Assembly: GCA_948474755.1 (NCBI GenBank)
Contig: CAOLHI010000652.1
Location: 322,501-386,500 of the forward strand
Source of the DNA: Ctenosaura bakeri
Lineage: Eukaryota > Chordata > Lepidosauria > Squamata > Iguanidae
DNA: 64,000 nt
Direction: 5' to 3'
The stretch's first letter is position 1. Every line of letters starts with the position of its first letter. Under the pieces are notes generated by a model that was not told the origin of the DNA, ran no database searches, and saw nothing but the letters and a program-made list of their open reading frames with translations. This document shows, piece after piece, positions 1 through 11,860 of this stretch. The translations under genes and the position numbers were made by a program.

Positions 1-834
1 GAGAGCCCAAGCTATTGGGAATTTATACCTACGGGCCCAAATGGCACAAAAGGCATCACGCAATGCTCTTTGTTGTTGTTTTTGGAAAAATAAAAGTTGA
101 CACCAAATGCAAAGATTACTGCAGTTGCCTCTGGTTGATTTATTTCCTTGCCTCTCGGCTCAAAGGTTGTTTGAAAAACACTAAGGGAGGGCTGCCCCAT
201 GTGTCTTGCTATCAGCGATTTCTGCTATTTCAGGGCCAGAAAGCTTCTCCCTTACAAGACAATCAAGGGTCCCTTCTTATAAGGGATGCTACCTATTTGC
301 GCGGTGGAAAGCTTTTCCTTTTATATACAGGCACCCCCTGCTTTTTAACAGTCCACTTTTCTACAATCCACTCTTTCAACGCTTTTCCATTAGAGCCAGA
401 ACACACACCTCTGATGCACAGTCTGCTCTTTTGACCTCCCCCCCCTCATGTTTTCATGACCCTCCATGCTGCTCTGCAACCATGCACTGCTTTTCCTCTC
501 AATCAACTGTTTTATTTAGCTTTCACGCACATTTCTAAGTGATGTGTAGTGTGCTATTTGCAATTTTCAGTGTTCAAAAGGCATTTGCAAGCAAAAGAAA
601 CCCCCTGGGTTTCATGTTTCAATGTTTTCCCATATTCAACTGTGCTCTGGTTCCTAACCTGTCGAATAAAGCAGGAGGATGCCCCTATACTGAATAAGAT
701 GCCAAAAAACCCCAAATTTTGGTGTGTGGGGCCCCTCATAAAGACAGAAACATCTGCGTCATGCAATTTATGGATGTGAACAATATCTTAATTTTAACAG
801 AGAAATGCACAGGTAGAATAACTAAGAGATCCAG
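1..834. other. 3' flanking DNA, nothing recognised
   Basis: No convincing coding region, RNA gene or repeat family is seen. The short open frames have no domain-like content. Confidence 0.5.
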
Positions 835-1072
835 CATATTGGTGAGGTTTGAACGTTGAACTGTTATTCTGGAGACCACGGTTTGAATCCCTGCTCAGCT
901 ATGGAAACCCATTGGGTGACCTTGGGCAAGTCACACTCTCTCAGCCTCAGAGGAAAGCAAAGGTTAAACTCCTCTGGACAGATATTGCCAAGGAAACCCC
1001 ACGATAAGTTTGCCTTGGGTTCACCATAAGTTGGAAACAACAGGAAGGGACACAGCAACAAGATTAACTGAA
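835..1072 (+). mobile_element. CORE-SINE (MIR-like) copy
   Basis: It has the B-box-like ggtttgaatccctgctcag, then the hallmark accttgggcaagtcac and tctcagcctcag. It ends with a tail containing ccataagttggaaacaac. A second copy lies at 23582-23815 and reverse copies at 43360, 45315 and 47170. Confidence 0.75.
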
Positions 1073-1984
1073 ATTAATACTTTCACCTGATATGTAGGTG
1101 GAACACAAAGTTGTTAAGAGCTGCTTCCCGACCATCAGTCTTGCATCTCATGAATTCTGACTGAATTCTTTAATTCCTGATGATGTCAACCTCTTGGCTT
1201 CCATGCTTTTGGGTTTTAGTCCAAATTTTTAAGAGAACGACGCATGGTGCTGAACCAATTTTGGGGATCAGAGTTGTTAGTATTTATTATTTCTTTAATT
1301 TATTTATATCCTGCCTTTCTCCCAGCACAGAACTCAAGGAAGCTCACATGTAATTAAAAGTACAGCTAAAAACAACCCCTATTTATGTAAGTTGCTTCTA
1401 AAAAATTAAACAAACAATTCTGTTATTAAAATAGTATAAAAATCTTTAATATAGAATTAAAAAAAACATAAATGCACAGCAAAAGAAAGCAGCTCTTCTA
1501 AATTTCAGACTAAAAATCCAGAACGGATTGCTCCTCCCTGGCACAGAAGCCCTCAACCCAGACCAGTTATGACCCCACCTCAACTTCAGGAGGAGGCAAG
1601 GAGGTCAGACTGAACTGGTTCCTGAGTTCTCAAACAGGATTGAGACTGTTAGGTAGGACAAATCCAGGATCTCTCTAAAAGTCCAGTGGCCAAGGAGCAG
1701 GGGTCGGAGCGGGGGGCTATTACCATCAGCCAGCAGTGAGGAAGGATGGGGTTTGGAGTCCGGCAATGCCTGGCAGGCCATGCAATTCTTGGTTGCTTTA
1801 CAGTGTGCCCTGACCCACCCCCTGATTGGCATCATGTGTCATGAGCTTTGCACAAAGCTGGGGAAAAGGTGGCACGCTAGTCTGGGGAGAGAAGGCATAT
1901 ATATACTCTGTGGCTCATTGCATTTCCTAGCCAAAACCCTTGCAGAGAGAATAACAGTCTGGCAAGACTTTCCCACAGTTCTCT
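1073..1984. other. Flanking DNA with a LINE-like tail
   Basis: The segment near 1290-1350 (tttatatcctgcctttctcc) is the common squamate LINE or SINE tail motif, seen in reverse. The rest is AT-rich or unrecognised. Confidence 0.4.
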
Positions 1985-2230
1985 CCCAGTATTTGAATGT
2001 CCCAAAGTGTTCTGAAGAATTTTTCTTTCTAGAGAAATATTAAGGGTTTTTTTTTAAATGCAAAAAGTACATTTTCTGAATAGAAAATGCAACAAGAAGC
2101 AATGTTTTTGTGTAGAAAAAATGTCACCGTCTTTTCCCAATAAAAACCATGTTTGTGTGTTTGTTTTCTGCGCAGGAAAACACTTTAGGACACTTGAACA
2201 CAGGGAGAATATTTCAGAAAAATATTCCTT
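1985..2230. repeat. Unclassified foldback repeat (copy 1)
   Basis: The left arm tatttgaatgtcccaaagtg and the right arm cactttaggacacttgaaca are imperfect inverse complements. The interior repeats variants of a TGTGCAGAAAA motif. The same arrangement recurs at 12130-12375. Confidence 0.55.
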
Positions 2231-2960
2231 TCCTCTTGCGGTTTGAAAAAAACTATGGCAATTATTTTTCCATGAGGAGAAGGGTGAAAAAATGGAGAAT
2301 TGCTGTCCCCACACTAGGTGGGACTCTGCCGCTTCAGACTGCACCAAGGTAGTGCTGTCACTTTTTAAAAACTGTTTCTCAGTGCAAACTATGTCCCTGA
2401 AAACAGGAAAATAGCACTGAGTGGGAAGGAAGTTCAATTTGTTGGAGATATATATATATAAAATCAACCTTGGAGCAGCACTCAAAAATTGTCTTCCTTC
2501 CATTTCCTTTGTAGCCTGATGTATTTCTGGATTTTGTCTCATTTTTGCATGCTTAAATGAAAGCCATTATACACAATCCCATAGGAATGGAAAGAATATT
2601 TCAAAAAAGATTTGCATGGTAAATGGGGAAAAAATGCTTTTCTTCAGCATTGGAATAATCCTGATGAGAATTGTGGGTGGATAAGAATCTTTCACAGTTC
2701 AGGACTTATTCAAAATGAAAAACGCATGTGGGTCTTTTTGCACAGGAAACAGCATTTCAGTGCAGAAAGGAAGTTTTCAGTTCTCTGTAGAGAAAATGCA
2801 ATTTCCTGTGCAAAAAGACATATTTTTTTTCTCTTGCCAAATAGTGCTTGAAAACTGCACAGGACTTTCTTATAGCGGGGAGAAAAATTTTATTTCTTTG
2901 TTGGTTTGCCAGTGAGAAACAAATTTAGGAAGATTTAAATCTCTACAGATGAACCACCAG
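2231..2960. repeat. Degenerate TGTGCAGAAA-rich sequence
   Basis: Several spaced variants such as cagtgcagaaaggaag and cctgtgcaaaaagac occur at 2740-2830. It resembles the interiors of the foldback repeats but has no clean boundaries. Confidence 0.35.
2888..2893 (-). promoter_or_regulatory. Candidate polyadenylation signal of the transglutaminase gene
   Basis: The plus strand reads tttatt here, that is AATAAA on the gene strand, about 300 bases past the stop codon. It is the best-placed hexamer I see, but the 3' UTR could run further, through the repeat at 1985-2560. This is inference from position only. Confidence 0.3.
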
Positions 2961-3189
2961 TTCCCACTTCTGGTTTTGCTAGAAAAAGAAGTATTTCATG
3001 GTGGAGGAAATGTGGTTACTTGCAATGTTACCCAGCCTGGGTTGGGCTTCAAGTGCCCCTGCCTTGAGACGTTCTCCCCCTTTGGTCTCCTTTGCTCCTG
3101 GGCATTTGTCCCTCTTGCTGAACTGGAGACTCCTTGCAAAGGATTTGGGCAGGGCAAATGAAGAGACCCTCTTCGCTTCGCAGACGGCT

Positions 3190-3346
3190 TCACTTGGGCA
3201 AGGGGGCGATGATGACATTCCGGTAGCCCTTCACCCCCTTCAGCTTGTCGCTTTCAAAGTCCACCACCAGCTTCCGCAGGCCAGACTGCCGGGGCACAAA
3301 GTCCACCCTGGCTTTGGCTTCCTCACCTGGTCCGATCGGGGACTCA
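3190..3346 (-). CDS. TGM2-like: Transglutaminase exon 13 (last coding exon, beta-barrel 2)
   Basis: The final 52 codons plus one base encode the second half of beta-barrel 2, including KLVVDFESDKLKGVKGYRNV, and end in APLPK with a TGA stop (tca on the plus strand at 3190-3192). The acceptor is a pyrimidine-rich ctctccccag just above 3346. The first base completes a codon begun in exon 12. The ending is close to the C-terminus of vertebrate TGM2 but two residues longer. No TGM1-type tail follows, and no frameshift is seen. Confidence 0.95.
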
Positions 3347-3741
3347 CTGGGGAGAGACGTGAGAGCAAAGATCAACAACATGTTGCTGTTGTTCATATCT
3401 GCTATCAGGTTGACTTCAACTTACGGTGATGCAATGAAAGAGAGACCCCCATGTCACCCTGTCTCTTTAATCTCCCTGCTCAGGTCCTGCAGACTCAGGG
3501 CAGCCATTGTGGCTTCCTCGGTTGAGTCCATCCGTCCATCCATCTTTGACTCCTTCATGGAGTCTACCCTTCCATCTTTCCTGCCAGCTTCCTCTGTTTC
3601 TACTACCTTCCAGTCTTCCCAGGGCTACCATCTTTTCCAGTGAAGCTTTTCCAAAACAGCTTCTATTGGGGTGCATTATGTATTTATCTTTTAAAACCTT
3701 CATAAAGGTTTTAAATGATTTTATATTGCTTAATGTGGGGA

Positions 3742-3962
3742 TATACCCCGGTGGCTCAGTGGTTAAATGCCGGTACTGCAGCCACAAGGTTGTGAGCTCA
3801 ATCCTGCCGGGCTCCAGGTTGACTCAGCCTTCCATCCTTCTGCAGGTTGGTAAAATGAGTAGCCAGCTTGTTGGGGGCAATTAGCTAACACATTGTAAAC
3901 TGCTTAGGGAGCACTAAGCTGATAAGCGGTACAGAAATACACGTGCTATTGCTATTGCTATA
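3742..3962 (+). mobile_element. tRNA-derived SINE, tail type A
   Basis: The A box ggctcagtggttaaatgc and B box ggttgtgagctcaatcc form a pol III promoter. A conserved body (ttccatccttctgcagg) and a tail with gataagcggtacagaaatac follow, ending in repeated GCTATT. It resembles the Sauria SINE class. Confidence 0.85.
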
Positions 3963-5336
3963 TTAATTGCTTTGAAAATTTCATTGATCAGGTTTTTAAT
4001 TGATTCTTTCTGGAAGTTGCCTTGGGTCCCACTCTGAGAGAAAGGCACCACACAAGTGAAGTATGTAAATAATAAAAATAATAAGTGAGTCATATCATGT
4101 CATGACTTGTCCAGAGTAGAATGGTCTCAGCTTAACTGTTGTACTTTTGGAGAACGTCTACACTTGGGTAGAAAAAACATAGTCATGGAATGGCATGTGG
4201 CCCTCTGAAAGTATCTATGTGACCCTCAGCCTGTTAGATTTTCTGAGCTACCCTTTTCTGATCATCATCATCATCATCTTATTCACTCCTTCCTTTTTCA
4301 CTGTACTGGGACTTACGACAATCTACAAATGATTAAAACCAATTCATGTTAAAAACATACACAAAGCTTGGAGGGAGACACAGCCATGATGATGTAACTG
4401 CAGTCCATCTCTTGACCCAATCCCCCAAAACCCAGCTTAAAAGCCAGACAGCCACCCCAAGTGAATGAGTCCTCCAACACTGGTGAGTGGGGGGCTGAAG
4501 GATAACAGGTCCAGCTCCCTCCCATGGACAAGCCATGGGGCAATGAGCAGCAGCAGGGATTCCTGTGAGGTCCTGTCACAACTACTCATTGCACAGTGGC
4601 TGACTGGTGAAAGGAAGCAGAGGAGCCTGACCCATCTGACATAACCCATCCTCCGGAGTAGGAAGATTCAGAGATCCCGAGTGCCAGGAATCTGCAGCTT
4701 CTGAGTTTGGTGGTCTCTCTGAGTCTGAGGAGTGGGGGCTGAGGCAGAGGGGGGCCCTACTCCCCAACTGGAGGTGGTGGATGCTGAAGACGTGGTACAA
4801 TCGTGGAAGAGAGATATGGAGAAAGTACACCAATCCCAGTGGCTGCTAAGTAGGAGATGCTGCTGACTAAGTAGGCATCTGGTGCCTTGGAGCAGCCGCC
4901 TATAAATCTCCCAACAGCTCCCTGGTGGCTTTGTTGCTTATCTTGGTGCCTGACAGTCCTCTTGCACATTTCATGTTCTCTGGACCTTAGACTGGCCACT
5001 ATCTACAGCTCTGTTTTACTCCTTGGTGGCTTTGTTTATATGGACCACTGGCTTGCTGTACAACTTCTAGACCAGCTGACAACCACCCTCTTGTTTCTCC
5101 CTTCATCCTGCTGGATAGCCTGTGACTGACCTGGGCTGTCTCAAGAACCCAACAGCTCATGAATCCCCAGTCACCTGTTTTTTGGGACATTTACTGACTG
5201 GACCATAAGGCAGCATAACCCTTCAGCATCCCAATTATCAGCGCTGCAGAATTCCTTTGGTTGGTGTGGCTTACTGGCTTTTAAGATGGGTTTTAGGGGG
5301 ATTTTCAACTGTGGCAATGGTGCTAAAATGGGAAAG
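3963..5336. other. Intron 12 sequence, mostly unrecognised
   Basis: A LINE-like tail (gttgccttgggtcccactct) sits near 4015 and an ATC microsatellite at 4260-4277. Nothing else is supported. Confidence 0.4.
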
Positions 5337-5530
5337 GAGCCCTGGTGGTGCCGTGGTTAAACGCCAGTACTGCAAGCCACAAGGTTGTGAGTTTGATCCT
5401 GCCGGACTCCAAGGTTGACTCAGTCTTCCATCCTTCTGCAGGTCGGTAAAATGAGTACCCAGCTTGTTGGGGGCATGTATTTGTAAGTTGACCGCCGCCT
5501 CGATCCATATGGAGAGGAGGTATACAAATA
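5337..5530 (+). mobile_element. tRNA-derived SINE, tail type B
   Basis: The head and body are as in the type A SINE, but the tail is different: cgcctcgatccatatggag followed by ataaataat. Other type B tails are at 49577-49671 and 60396-60622 (reverse). Confidence 0.8.
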
Positions 5531-5793
5531 AATAATTTTAAAAAATGTAAATATCAACATTTTCAAGGTTGTAAGTCTAGCTTATGGCATCATAAATACT
5601 GAGCAGAATGCCAGACATTATTTTAAAATACAATCTACAGAATAAAGGCCATTAAAAAGAATTCCCTCTAGTAGAGAATTGTAAATAGCTTACAGAACTA
5701 CAACTCTCATGACTCTGTAGAATGGAGCCATGGGAGTTAAACAGCAACCTCTGTGCAGTTTGGAATTTGTTGTTAAGAGGCAAAGACACCTAC

Positions 5794-5930
5794 AGCTCAT
5801 GGATCTTCTGCCCATCGGTGAGACCGGCTCCTTCCATGGTGAAGACGCAGCCACTCAGTGGGGTGGGGAGTGGGTTGGTCAGAGTCAACTCAGCCACCAG
5901 CTTCCGCTTCTGCATCGGCTCCCCCAGGAC
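5794..5930 (-). CDS. TGM2-like: Transglutaminase exon 12 (start of beta-barrel 2)
   Basis: 137 bases. The exon begins in phase 0 after an AG acceptor (gcaaacgcag) with VLGEPMQKRKLVAEL and runs to GLTDGQKIHEL. The donor is gtaggt directly after CT, and those two bases join the T that opens exon 13 to make a leucine codon; reading on without splicing would hit TAG at once. The LGEP-QKRKLVAE and GCVFTMEGAGLT blocks are typical of TGM2. The intron to exon 13 is 2447 bases and contains two tRNA-derived SINEs. Confidence 0.95.
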
Positions 5931-6103
5931 CTGCGTTTGCAAATAAAAAGGTGTAGTGGAGGGGGGGAAAGTCAGAAGAACTTTGTGGGAGAATGTTAAT
6001 TGCCCCCTTGGGCCAAACTCCTGGGTCTGTTCTGCTAACTTCCTTATCTTATTTCTCTCCAAAGCCCCTGTTGCTTCAGCTGATGCTAAGTGCTAAACTT
6101 GTA

Positions 6104-7046
6104 CAGGTTGAGTATCCCTTATCCGAGAATGTGAAATCTGAAAGCCCCCAAAAACTGAAACTGCTCATTTCTGCCTTCGAGGCAGCCGCTGTGGTGCCCC
6201 AGCTTGTTTATCTTTCAAATCATAGAATCATAGAACCATAGAATCATAGAAATGTAGAGTTGGAAGAGACCCCAGGGGCCATCCAGTCCAACCCCCTTCA
6301 GCCATGCAGGAACACCCTCAAAGCACTCCCGACAGATGGCCATCAAGCCTCTGCTTAAAAACCTCCAAGGAAGGAGCCTCCACTACACTCCAAGGCAGCA
6401 GATTCCACTGCCGGACAGCCCTGACCATCAGGAAGTTCCTCCGGAGGTTCAGGTGGAATCTCCTTTCCTGCAGCTTGAATCCATTGCTCCTTGTCCTGGT
6501 CTCTGGAGCAGTTCAGAATTGTAATCTTCAGTTCTCTCTCAGGCCTGGCATATCACACACAGCAGAAGACGTGAACAAATGAGAAGCAAGGCCGGAGAGA
6601 GAGATGAGAGCTGGAAAGAGACAAAGGGTCCGGGAAATGGTGGGAAACCAAGCAGAGTGCTTTGCAAGGACAGGCAAGTGCAGCATTTCTACTCATTTGT
6701 TGGCAGGCTTTCTGGAGGTCTCCAGTACAGTACTGTATGATATGCGTATGGAAACAAGGTACAGTGCGCCTTCTTCTGGCACAACCTCCAGATACACAAA
6801 TGCAAGATCACACTTTGCATTGCATCATATCATAATCAATGGACAGGACAGGCATGCTTGCACGCACTGCATATACTGACTACAATGGGATGCGACGCTC
6901 ACAATTTTTTTTTCTTTTACATGGGGGTTTCTGGAATGGAATACCCACATATACTGCAGGTGCACTGTATTCCAAAATCTGAAAAAAATCAGAAATACGG
7001 AATGCTTTTGGTCCCAAGCATTATTGGATAAGGGATACCTAACCTG
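6104..7046. mobile_element. Tigger-like mariner-type element, interrupted by CR1
   Basis: The left end caggttgagtatccctt and the right end aagggatacctaacctg form terminal inverted repeats of the Tigger type. The left flank is TA and the right flank TG, which I read as a mutated TA. A CR1 3' end is inserted at about 6221-6512. No transposase remains. Confidence 0.7.
6221..6512 (-). mobile_element. CR1 LINE 3' fragment
   Basis: Antisense CR1: repeated CATAGAAT units, then gagttggaagagacccc and ccatccagtccaaccccctt, running into the RT C-terminal coding end. It sits inside the Tigger-like element. Confidence 0.9.
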
Positions 7047-7068
7047 TGTCACCTTGGCATCAGACTAT

Positions 7069-7215
7069 GGCTATTTCCGCACTAGACTGTTATAGCGCTA
7101 TTATTCCACTTGCAAATTCCTATGGAATCCTGGGGTTTGCAGTTTTGAGAGGGGCCGGAGGGATACAGCTGCAAGTGGAATAATAACGCTATAACAGTCT
7201 AGTGTGGAAATGATC
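7069..7215. mobile_element. Palindromic MITE, 3-bp target duplication TAT
   Basis: Starts ggctatttccgcactag and ends ctagtgtggaaatgatc. Flanked by TAT on both sides (7066-7068, 7216-7218). One inner arm is shortened. Confidence 0.85.
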
Positions 7216-7718
7216 TATGCTTATCATCACTACATGCTCTGCCTGGCCACAGAATGGAATGTAGGGAGGAACTTGTACCAACCATCTGTTAAGATGCATC
7301 CCTCACCCATTAGACAACTATAGATAATAAGCTGTCAAAATAAGCATTATTAATTAGCTTGTTTCCATGCACACATTAGGCCCAGGTACCATTAATCAGC
7401 AGCATGTTTGTTAGCAGACAACAAGTGCTATCAATAGGGATGAAGGAGTGGAAGTAGTCCGGGGGGGGGGCTTTCTATAAACCCCACCATCAAGGTGGCC
7501 TGAGAGAGCTCAGTGAAGAGCAGAAGGGCTAATAAAGTTCCATACGTTGTCTTTCTGGGGTGTCTCCCCTCCTGCTTCTCCAGGCTCCCAACAGCTGGTT
7601 GGAGACATGAGTTGCTTGCAGGGGGAGCTTGCTTTAGGTACAGACAAGATTTTAACTATATCCATAAGTTTTGCTTGCTGTCTAAGAAAACTGTCATTCT
7701 TCTTGCCCACTGGTGCAA

Positions 7719-8166
7719 AGCCCAGGTGGTGCAGTGGTTAAGGAGCCCTGGTGGTGCAGTGGTTAAATGCCAGCCCTGCAGCCACAAGGTTGTGAATTCA
7801 ATCCTGCCGGGCTCCAGGTTGACTCAGCCTTCCATCCTTCCATAGGTTGGTAAAATGAGTACCCAGCTTATTGAGTGCAATTAGCCAAACACATTGTAAA
7901 CTGCTTAGGGAGTACTTAGCTCTGATAAGTGGTATAAAAAAGTAACTGCTATTCCTAAACCGCAATTAAAGGGATGAGTCTATGTACTGCAGCCACAAGG
8001 CTGTGAGTTTGATCCTGCCGGTCTCCAGGTCGACTCAGCCTTCCATCCTTCCACAGGCCAGTAAAATGAGTACCCAGCTTGTGGGCAATTAGCTAACACA
8101 CTGTAAACCGCTTAGAGAGCACTTAGCTGATAAGCGATATAGAAATACACATGCTACTGCTATTGG
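7719..8166 (+). mobile_element. Cluster of three tRNA-derived SINE pieces in tandem
   Basis: A SINE head fragment (7719-7742), a full type A SINE (7743-7957) and a headless type A SINE (7982-8166) lie side by side in the same direction. The repeated gtggtgcagtggttaa marks the first junction. Confidence 0.8.
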
Positions 8167-8606
8167 TGAGCTTATGGCCTCCGTATCCTAAAAGAGCCAG
8201 CCTCATTTGGCCTTATGGGACAAAGGAGGATTTTGTCTTTCCTGCGTCCATGTCTCAGGATTGGATAGATGTTGTGTGTGCTCAGTCCAAGTGGGTGCAA
8301 CTGATTGCATCACATGCATGAGTACACAGAGGATGGCAATAGGTTGTTGAGTCCCAGTCAGAGTAGGCTTGTTCATTCAATTGTTGGATGGTGAGTCAAA
8401 GCATAGGTTAAACTGGATTGATTCATGAGCTCTGCTCTAGTCAAGACTAGTCAATGTGGTCAAGACTAACGGAATTTAGACCACAGGCACATCCGCCCCC
8501 ATGGAAATGGGAACAGGGCCACACCCGGTTGGGTGCACAGAATAATCCCCTTGTTGCAGAACAAGGTCTCCGTGATGACCTACTTGTGAGTAAGCAAAGA
8601 AGCCAA
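8167..8606. other. Intron 11 sequence, nothing recognised
   Basis: No repeat family or exon could be identified. Confidence 0.4.
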
Positions 8607-8786
8607 GGCCATTTCCACACTAGCCTGTTATAGTGCAATGATTCCACTTTCAACAGCCTCTGGAATCCTGGGGTTTGCAGTTTCGGGAGGGGCTAGCCGG
8701 CCCCTCCCGAAACTGCAAACCCCAGGATTCCAGAGGAGGTTGAAAGTGGAATCATCGCGCTATAACAGGCTAGTGCGGAAATGGCC
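8607..8786. mobile_element. Palindromic MITE, target duplication CAA
   Basis: 180 bp near-perfect palindrome with its centre at ggggctagccggcccc. CAA flanks it at 8604-8606 and 8787-8789. Both arms carry the variant actagcctgttatag. Confidence 0.9.
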
Positions 8787-8934
8787 CAAGAAGTCAGGCA
8801 TGGCTGGAGAGCTACCTACAGGAAGGAGGAAGGAAAAGGGCTGCAAGTGAGAAGGAAGGAAGCAAACAGCGGCCCACTTCCTCAGTTTTGTCTTTTCTAG
8901 CTCCCCGGAATGTGTCCTTTTTCAAAATTCGGTG

Positions 8935-9016
8935 ATTCTATATGGTGTATTCCTGCACAGCAGGGGGTTGGATAGGGTGACCCTTGTGGTCTCTTCCAAC
9001 TCTATGGTTCTAGAAT
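8935..9016 (+). mobile_element. CR1 extreme 3' end
   Basis: Contains cagcagggggttggatag and gtggtctcttccaactctat, the CR1 3' terminal segment. The ATTCTATG tail is decayed. Confidence 0.75.
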
Positions 9017-9254
9017 TCAGAACTAACAAACCCATTCCTAACACCCATCTCCCCCAAATTAACAATAAAACTGTACAATATATCAAGTACAGTCATGTAC
9101 ATGCATTATCAAACCACCTATAAATGTCCACCCATCTCTATATAATGTCCATTATTAGTTGCTCCGTTTCTATAATATATTAATATCTGCTATGCCAAAA
9201 ATCCAACTGTTTAATTGGAGGTCCAAAAGTTCTCGTGAATGCATTGATGCAAAG

Positions 9255-9445
9255 TTTAGATAAGTTACTTTTCAGACCACACCTCCTGGAATCCCCCAAG
9301 CCAGCATGGCTGATGGTAGGTAGAGTATTCCCACCCAAGACACTCACATGTGCCATTGAAGGCTGGCTGCTGGCCATTGGCTACAGTGTCTGGGATTGAT
9401 TCTGGGAGTAGAAGCTGTCCAAAAAGTAACTTTCCTAAGCTCTGG
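9255..9445. repeat. Foldback repeat of the 'actccca' type
   Basis: Left side aagttacttttcagac with ctcctggaatcccc; right side attctgggagtagaag with aaaaagtaacttt. The two ends are inverted relative to each other. Related pieces are at 20779, 46078 and 59395. Confidence 0.5.
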
Positions 9446-9900
9446 TCACCAGGCCAGTTGGGATTTGCTTTTGCATGGTGACAGGCAGGCAGCAGAGTTT
9501 ATTCGGTGTGCCAAAGGGAGTGTACAGAGATGAATGTTTCTTGGTCAATATGGCCAACATTTGGTATCTCTATCCAGCAAAGCGTGGTTTAGTCATTTCA
9601 GTATGAGTTTGTAAGTAGGAAACAGGAGAAAATACTTGGGATGCTCTTGTAAGGCTAAAAGCAAACAAACAAGCAAACAAATAAACATAGAGGGAAACTC
9701 AAATTTATTGTTGTATGAAATCCACCCCAGGATAGGAAAGGAGGTAGTCAAAAGAAGATTATCTAAATTTCCGTAGAAGATCCCCTGCAAGGTGGCTCCC
9801 AGGTATGGATGTAAGTCAACCTGAGGCAGAAGCCTGCTGGATGCTCCCTTGCCAGACAATGGGAGACAAAGGACTCTCTAACTTTTGGAAGAAAGGGGAT
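9446..9900. other. Intron 11 sequence, nothing recognised
   Basis: It contains a caaacaaacaag-type simple stretch near 9662. No gene or repeat family is supported. Confidence 0.35.
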
Positions 9901-10679
9901 GAGGCTATGAAATTCAACAGAGAGAAGTGTAAGGTCCTACACTTAGGTATCAAAAATGGAATCCACAAATATAGGATGGGGGACATGTGGCTGGATAGCA
10001 GTGCATGTGAAAGGGATCTAGGAGTCTTCATAGACCACAAGCTGAACATGAGTCAGCAGTGTGATGCGGCAGCCAAGAAAGCCAACGCAATTCTCGGCTG
10101 CATCAATAGGAGTCTGGTGTCTAGATCAAGAGAGGTACTGGTACCACTCTACTCTGCTTTGGTTAGACCCCATCTTGAATCCTGTGTCCAGTTCTGGGCA
10201 CCCCAATTCAAGAAGGATATTGACAAGCTGGAGCAAGTCCAGAGGAGGGTGACCAAAATGGTGAGAGGCCTGGAAGCCATGAAGCCCTCTGAGGATAGAC
10301 TTAGAGAGCGGGGTATGTTTAGTCTGCAGAAGAGAAGGTTAAGAGGGGACATGAGAGCCATGTTTAAATATTTGAAGGGATGCCACGTAGAGGAAGGAGG
10401 GGGCTTGTTTTCTGCTGCTCCAGAGACCAGGACAAGGAGCAATGGATTCAAGCTGCAGGAAAGGAGATTCCACCTGAACCTCAGGAAGAACTTCCTGACA
10501 GTCAGGGCTGTCCAGCAGTGGAATCTGCTGCCTTGGAGTGTAGTGGAGTCTCCTTCTTTGGAGGTTTTTAAGCAGAGGCTGGATGGCCACCTGTCGGGAT
10601 TGCTTTGAGGGTGTTCCTGCATGGCAGGGGGTTGGACTGGATGGCCCCTGGGGTCTCTTCCAACTCTACATTTCTATGA
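9901..10679 (+). mobile_element. CR1 LINE, 5'-truncated, C-terminal RT region plus 3' UTR
   Basis: The open frame runs from about 9805 to 10608. The CR1 part begins [14 protein letters not shown] and continues through the thumb and C-terminal region to [13 protein letters not shown], then the 3' UTR. The GC(A/T) tail is lost at 10679. The lack of a stop suggests a fairly recent insertion. Confidence 0.92.
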
Positions 10680-10835
10680 GGCCCCTTCTCCAAGTAGAAA
10701 GGAAGCAAAAGGGCTTGGGAACATAGATAAGAAAGAAGTAGAGAGGTGAAACAAAAGGGCAGGCATGTTTTCCAAGGCTCTGTCTTCCTAATCACTTTGT
10801 GCAAACATTGATGCCTCTTTGTTTCCAACACCAAA

Positions 10836-11090
10836 GGCCTAATTACTCTGAAGGCACCAGATCCCGTCCGATCTTGAAAGCTAAGCAGGGTCCATCCTGG
10901 TTAGTACTTGGATAGGAAACCACCAACAACAAATGCCAGGTGCTGTTGGCTCTATTTCAGAGGAAGGAACTGGCAAAACCACCTTTGAGGTTTCCTTTGC
11001 CTAAGAAAACCCTATGAAATTCATGGGGTCACCACAAGTCAAAGCATAGATGCACAGATGCATGCGCATGCGCATACACACAAATAGGGT
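10836..11090 (+). mobile_element. 5S rRNA-derived SINE
   Basis: The head matches 5S rRNA: agctaagcagggtccatcc, tggttagtacttggatagg, ccaggtgctgt. The tail reads ttcagaggaaggaactgg and ggggtcaccacaagtc. A second copy is at 33525-33735. Confidence 0.85.
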
Positions 11091-11274
11091 CTAGCAGAAT
11101 AACTGGCATTTTTCAATTCTTTTCAGCTTTCCTTCAGTCCAAATGACATTGTGATTGAATTGTGCCTTCCGAGCACAAAATACGATTTCCTTCTGCTTTT
11201 CTTTCCAAAGGAGCAGATCCAGGACAGCTTAGGCAAGATCACCCCCTCCCCAGGAATTCCAAGGTTATCCTTAC

Positions 11275-11435
11275 CCTGACTTTGATATCCGGGTTCTTGA
11301 CATAGATGTTCCGGACACCGATGACAGTCTCTTGGGTGTCAAGATCCATCAGGAGAGCCATCACCTTTATCATGTTGTCCTGAGTCAGGCAGTGACCATA
11401 CTTCTCATAGAGGATGCGCAAGGGGACGGTCTTCT
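11275..11435 (-). CDS. TGM2-like: Transglutaminase exon 11 (beta-barrel 1)
   Basis: 161 bases. Acceptor tttcattcccag, donor gtaagg. The first two bases finish a glutamate codon shared with exon 10, giving EKTVPLRILYEKYGHC. The exon ends NPDIKVR in phase 0. In the segment VRNIYV the Arg and Tyr sit where human TGM2 has the GTP-contacting pair R580 and Y583 (numbering from memory), so this half of the nucleotide pocket appears kept. The intron upstream, toward exon 10, is about 21.1 kb, the longest in the window. Confidence 0.94.
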
Positions 11436-11860
11436 CTGGGAATGAAAGAGAAACCATATGAGATTGTAGGGGAGGGGGCAACATCACAGTCAAAGCTAAT
11501 TTCGGCTTCCCAAGTTAGAGATTCCAAATATATTTGACGAGGATCTTCCTGATAGTAAAAGCTGTTCAACTGTGGAATGTGGACTCCATTGAAGGTGGCA
11601 GATGCTCCTAAATTACTGGTTTTATGAAAGAGGTCAGATGGTCCCTTCTCTAGACGCTCAAACTTTTGTGCTCCAGACTCCAGCTCCTTGAGTCCCTGAC
11701 CGTAGGCTAGGCTGGATGGGACTTCCAGGAGCTGAAGTCCAAAACACTCAGAGACCAAAGACCGAGAGATTGCACATTAGACATGAATTCCTCCTGCAAA
11801 GACAGGGCACAACTTAGGTGACCTTTGGGGTCTCCTCCAGCTATGATTCCACTATTGTTA

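Noticed and set aside
3742..3962. A tRNA gene
   Set aside because: A and B boxes are present, but the sequence does not form a full tRNA cloverleaf and continues into a shared SINE body and tail.
9805..10608. 267-codon frame as a host gene
   Set aside because: From 9901 on it is a CR1 reverse-transcriptase C-terminus; the first 30 codons are flanking read-through.
10836..11090. A functional 5S rRNA gene
   Set aside because: Only the 5S-like head is present, with substitutions in conserved parts and a SINE tail attached; a similar degenerate copy sits at 33525.
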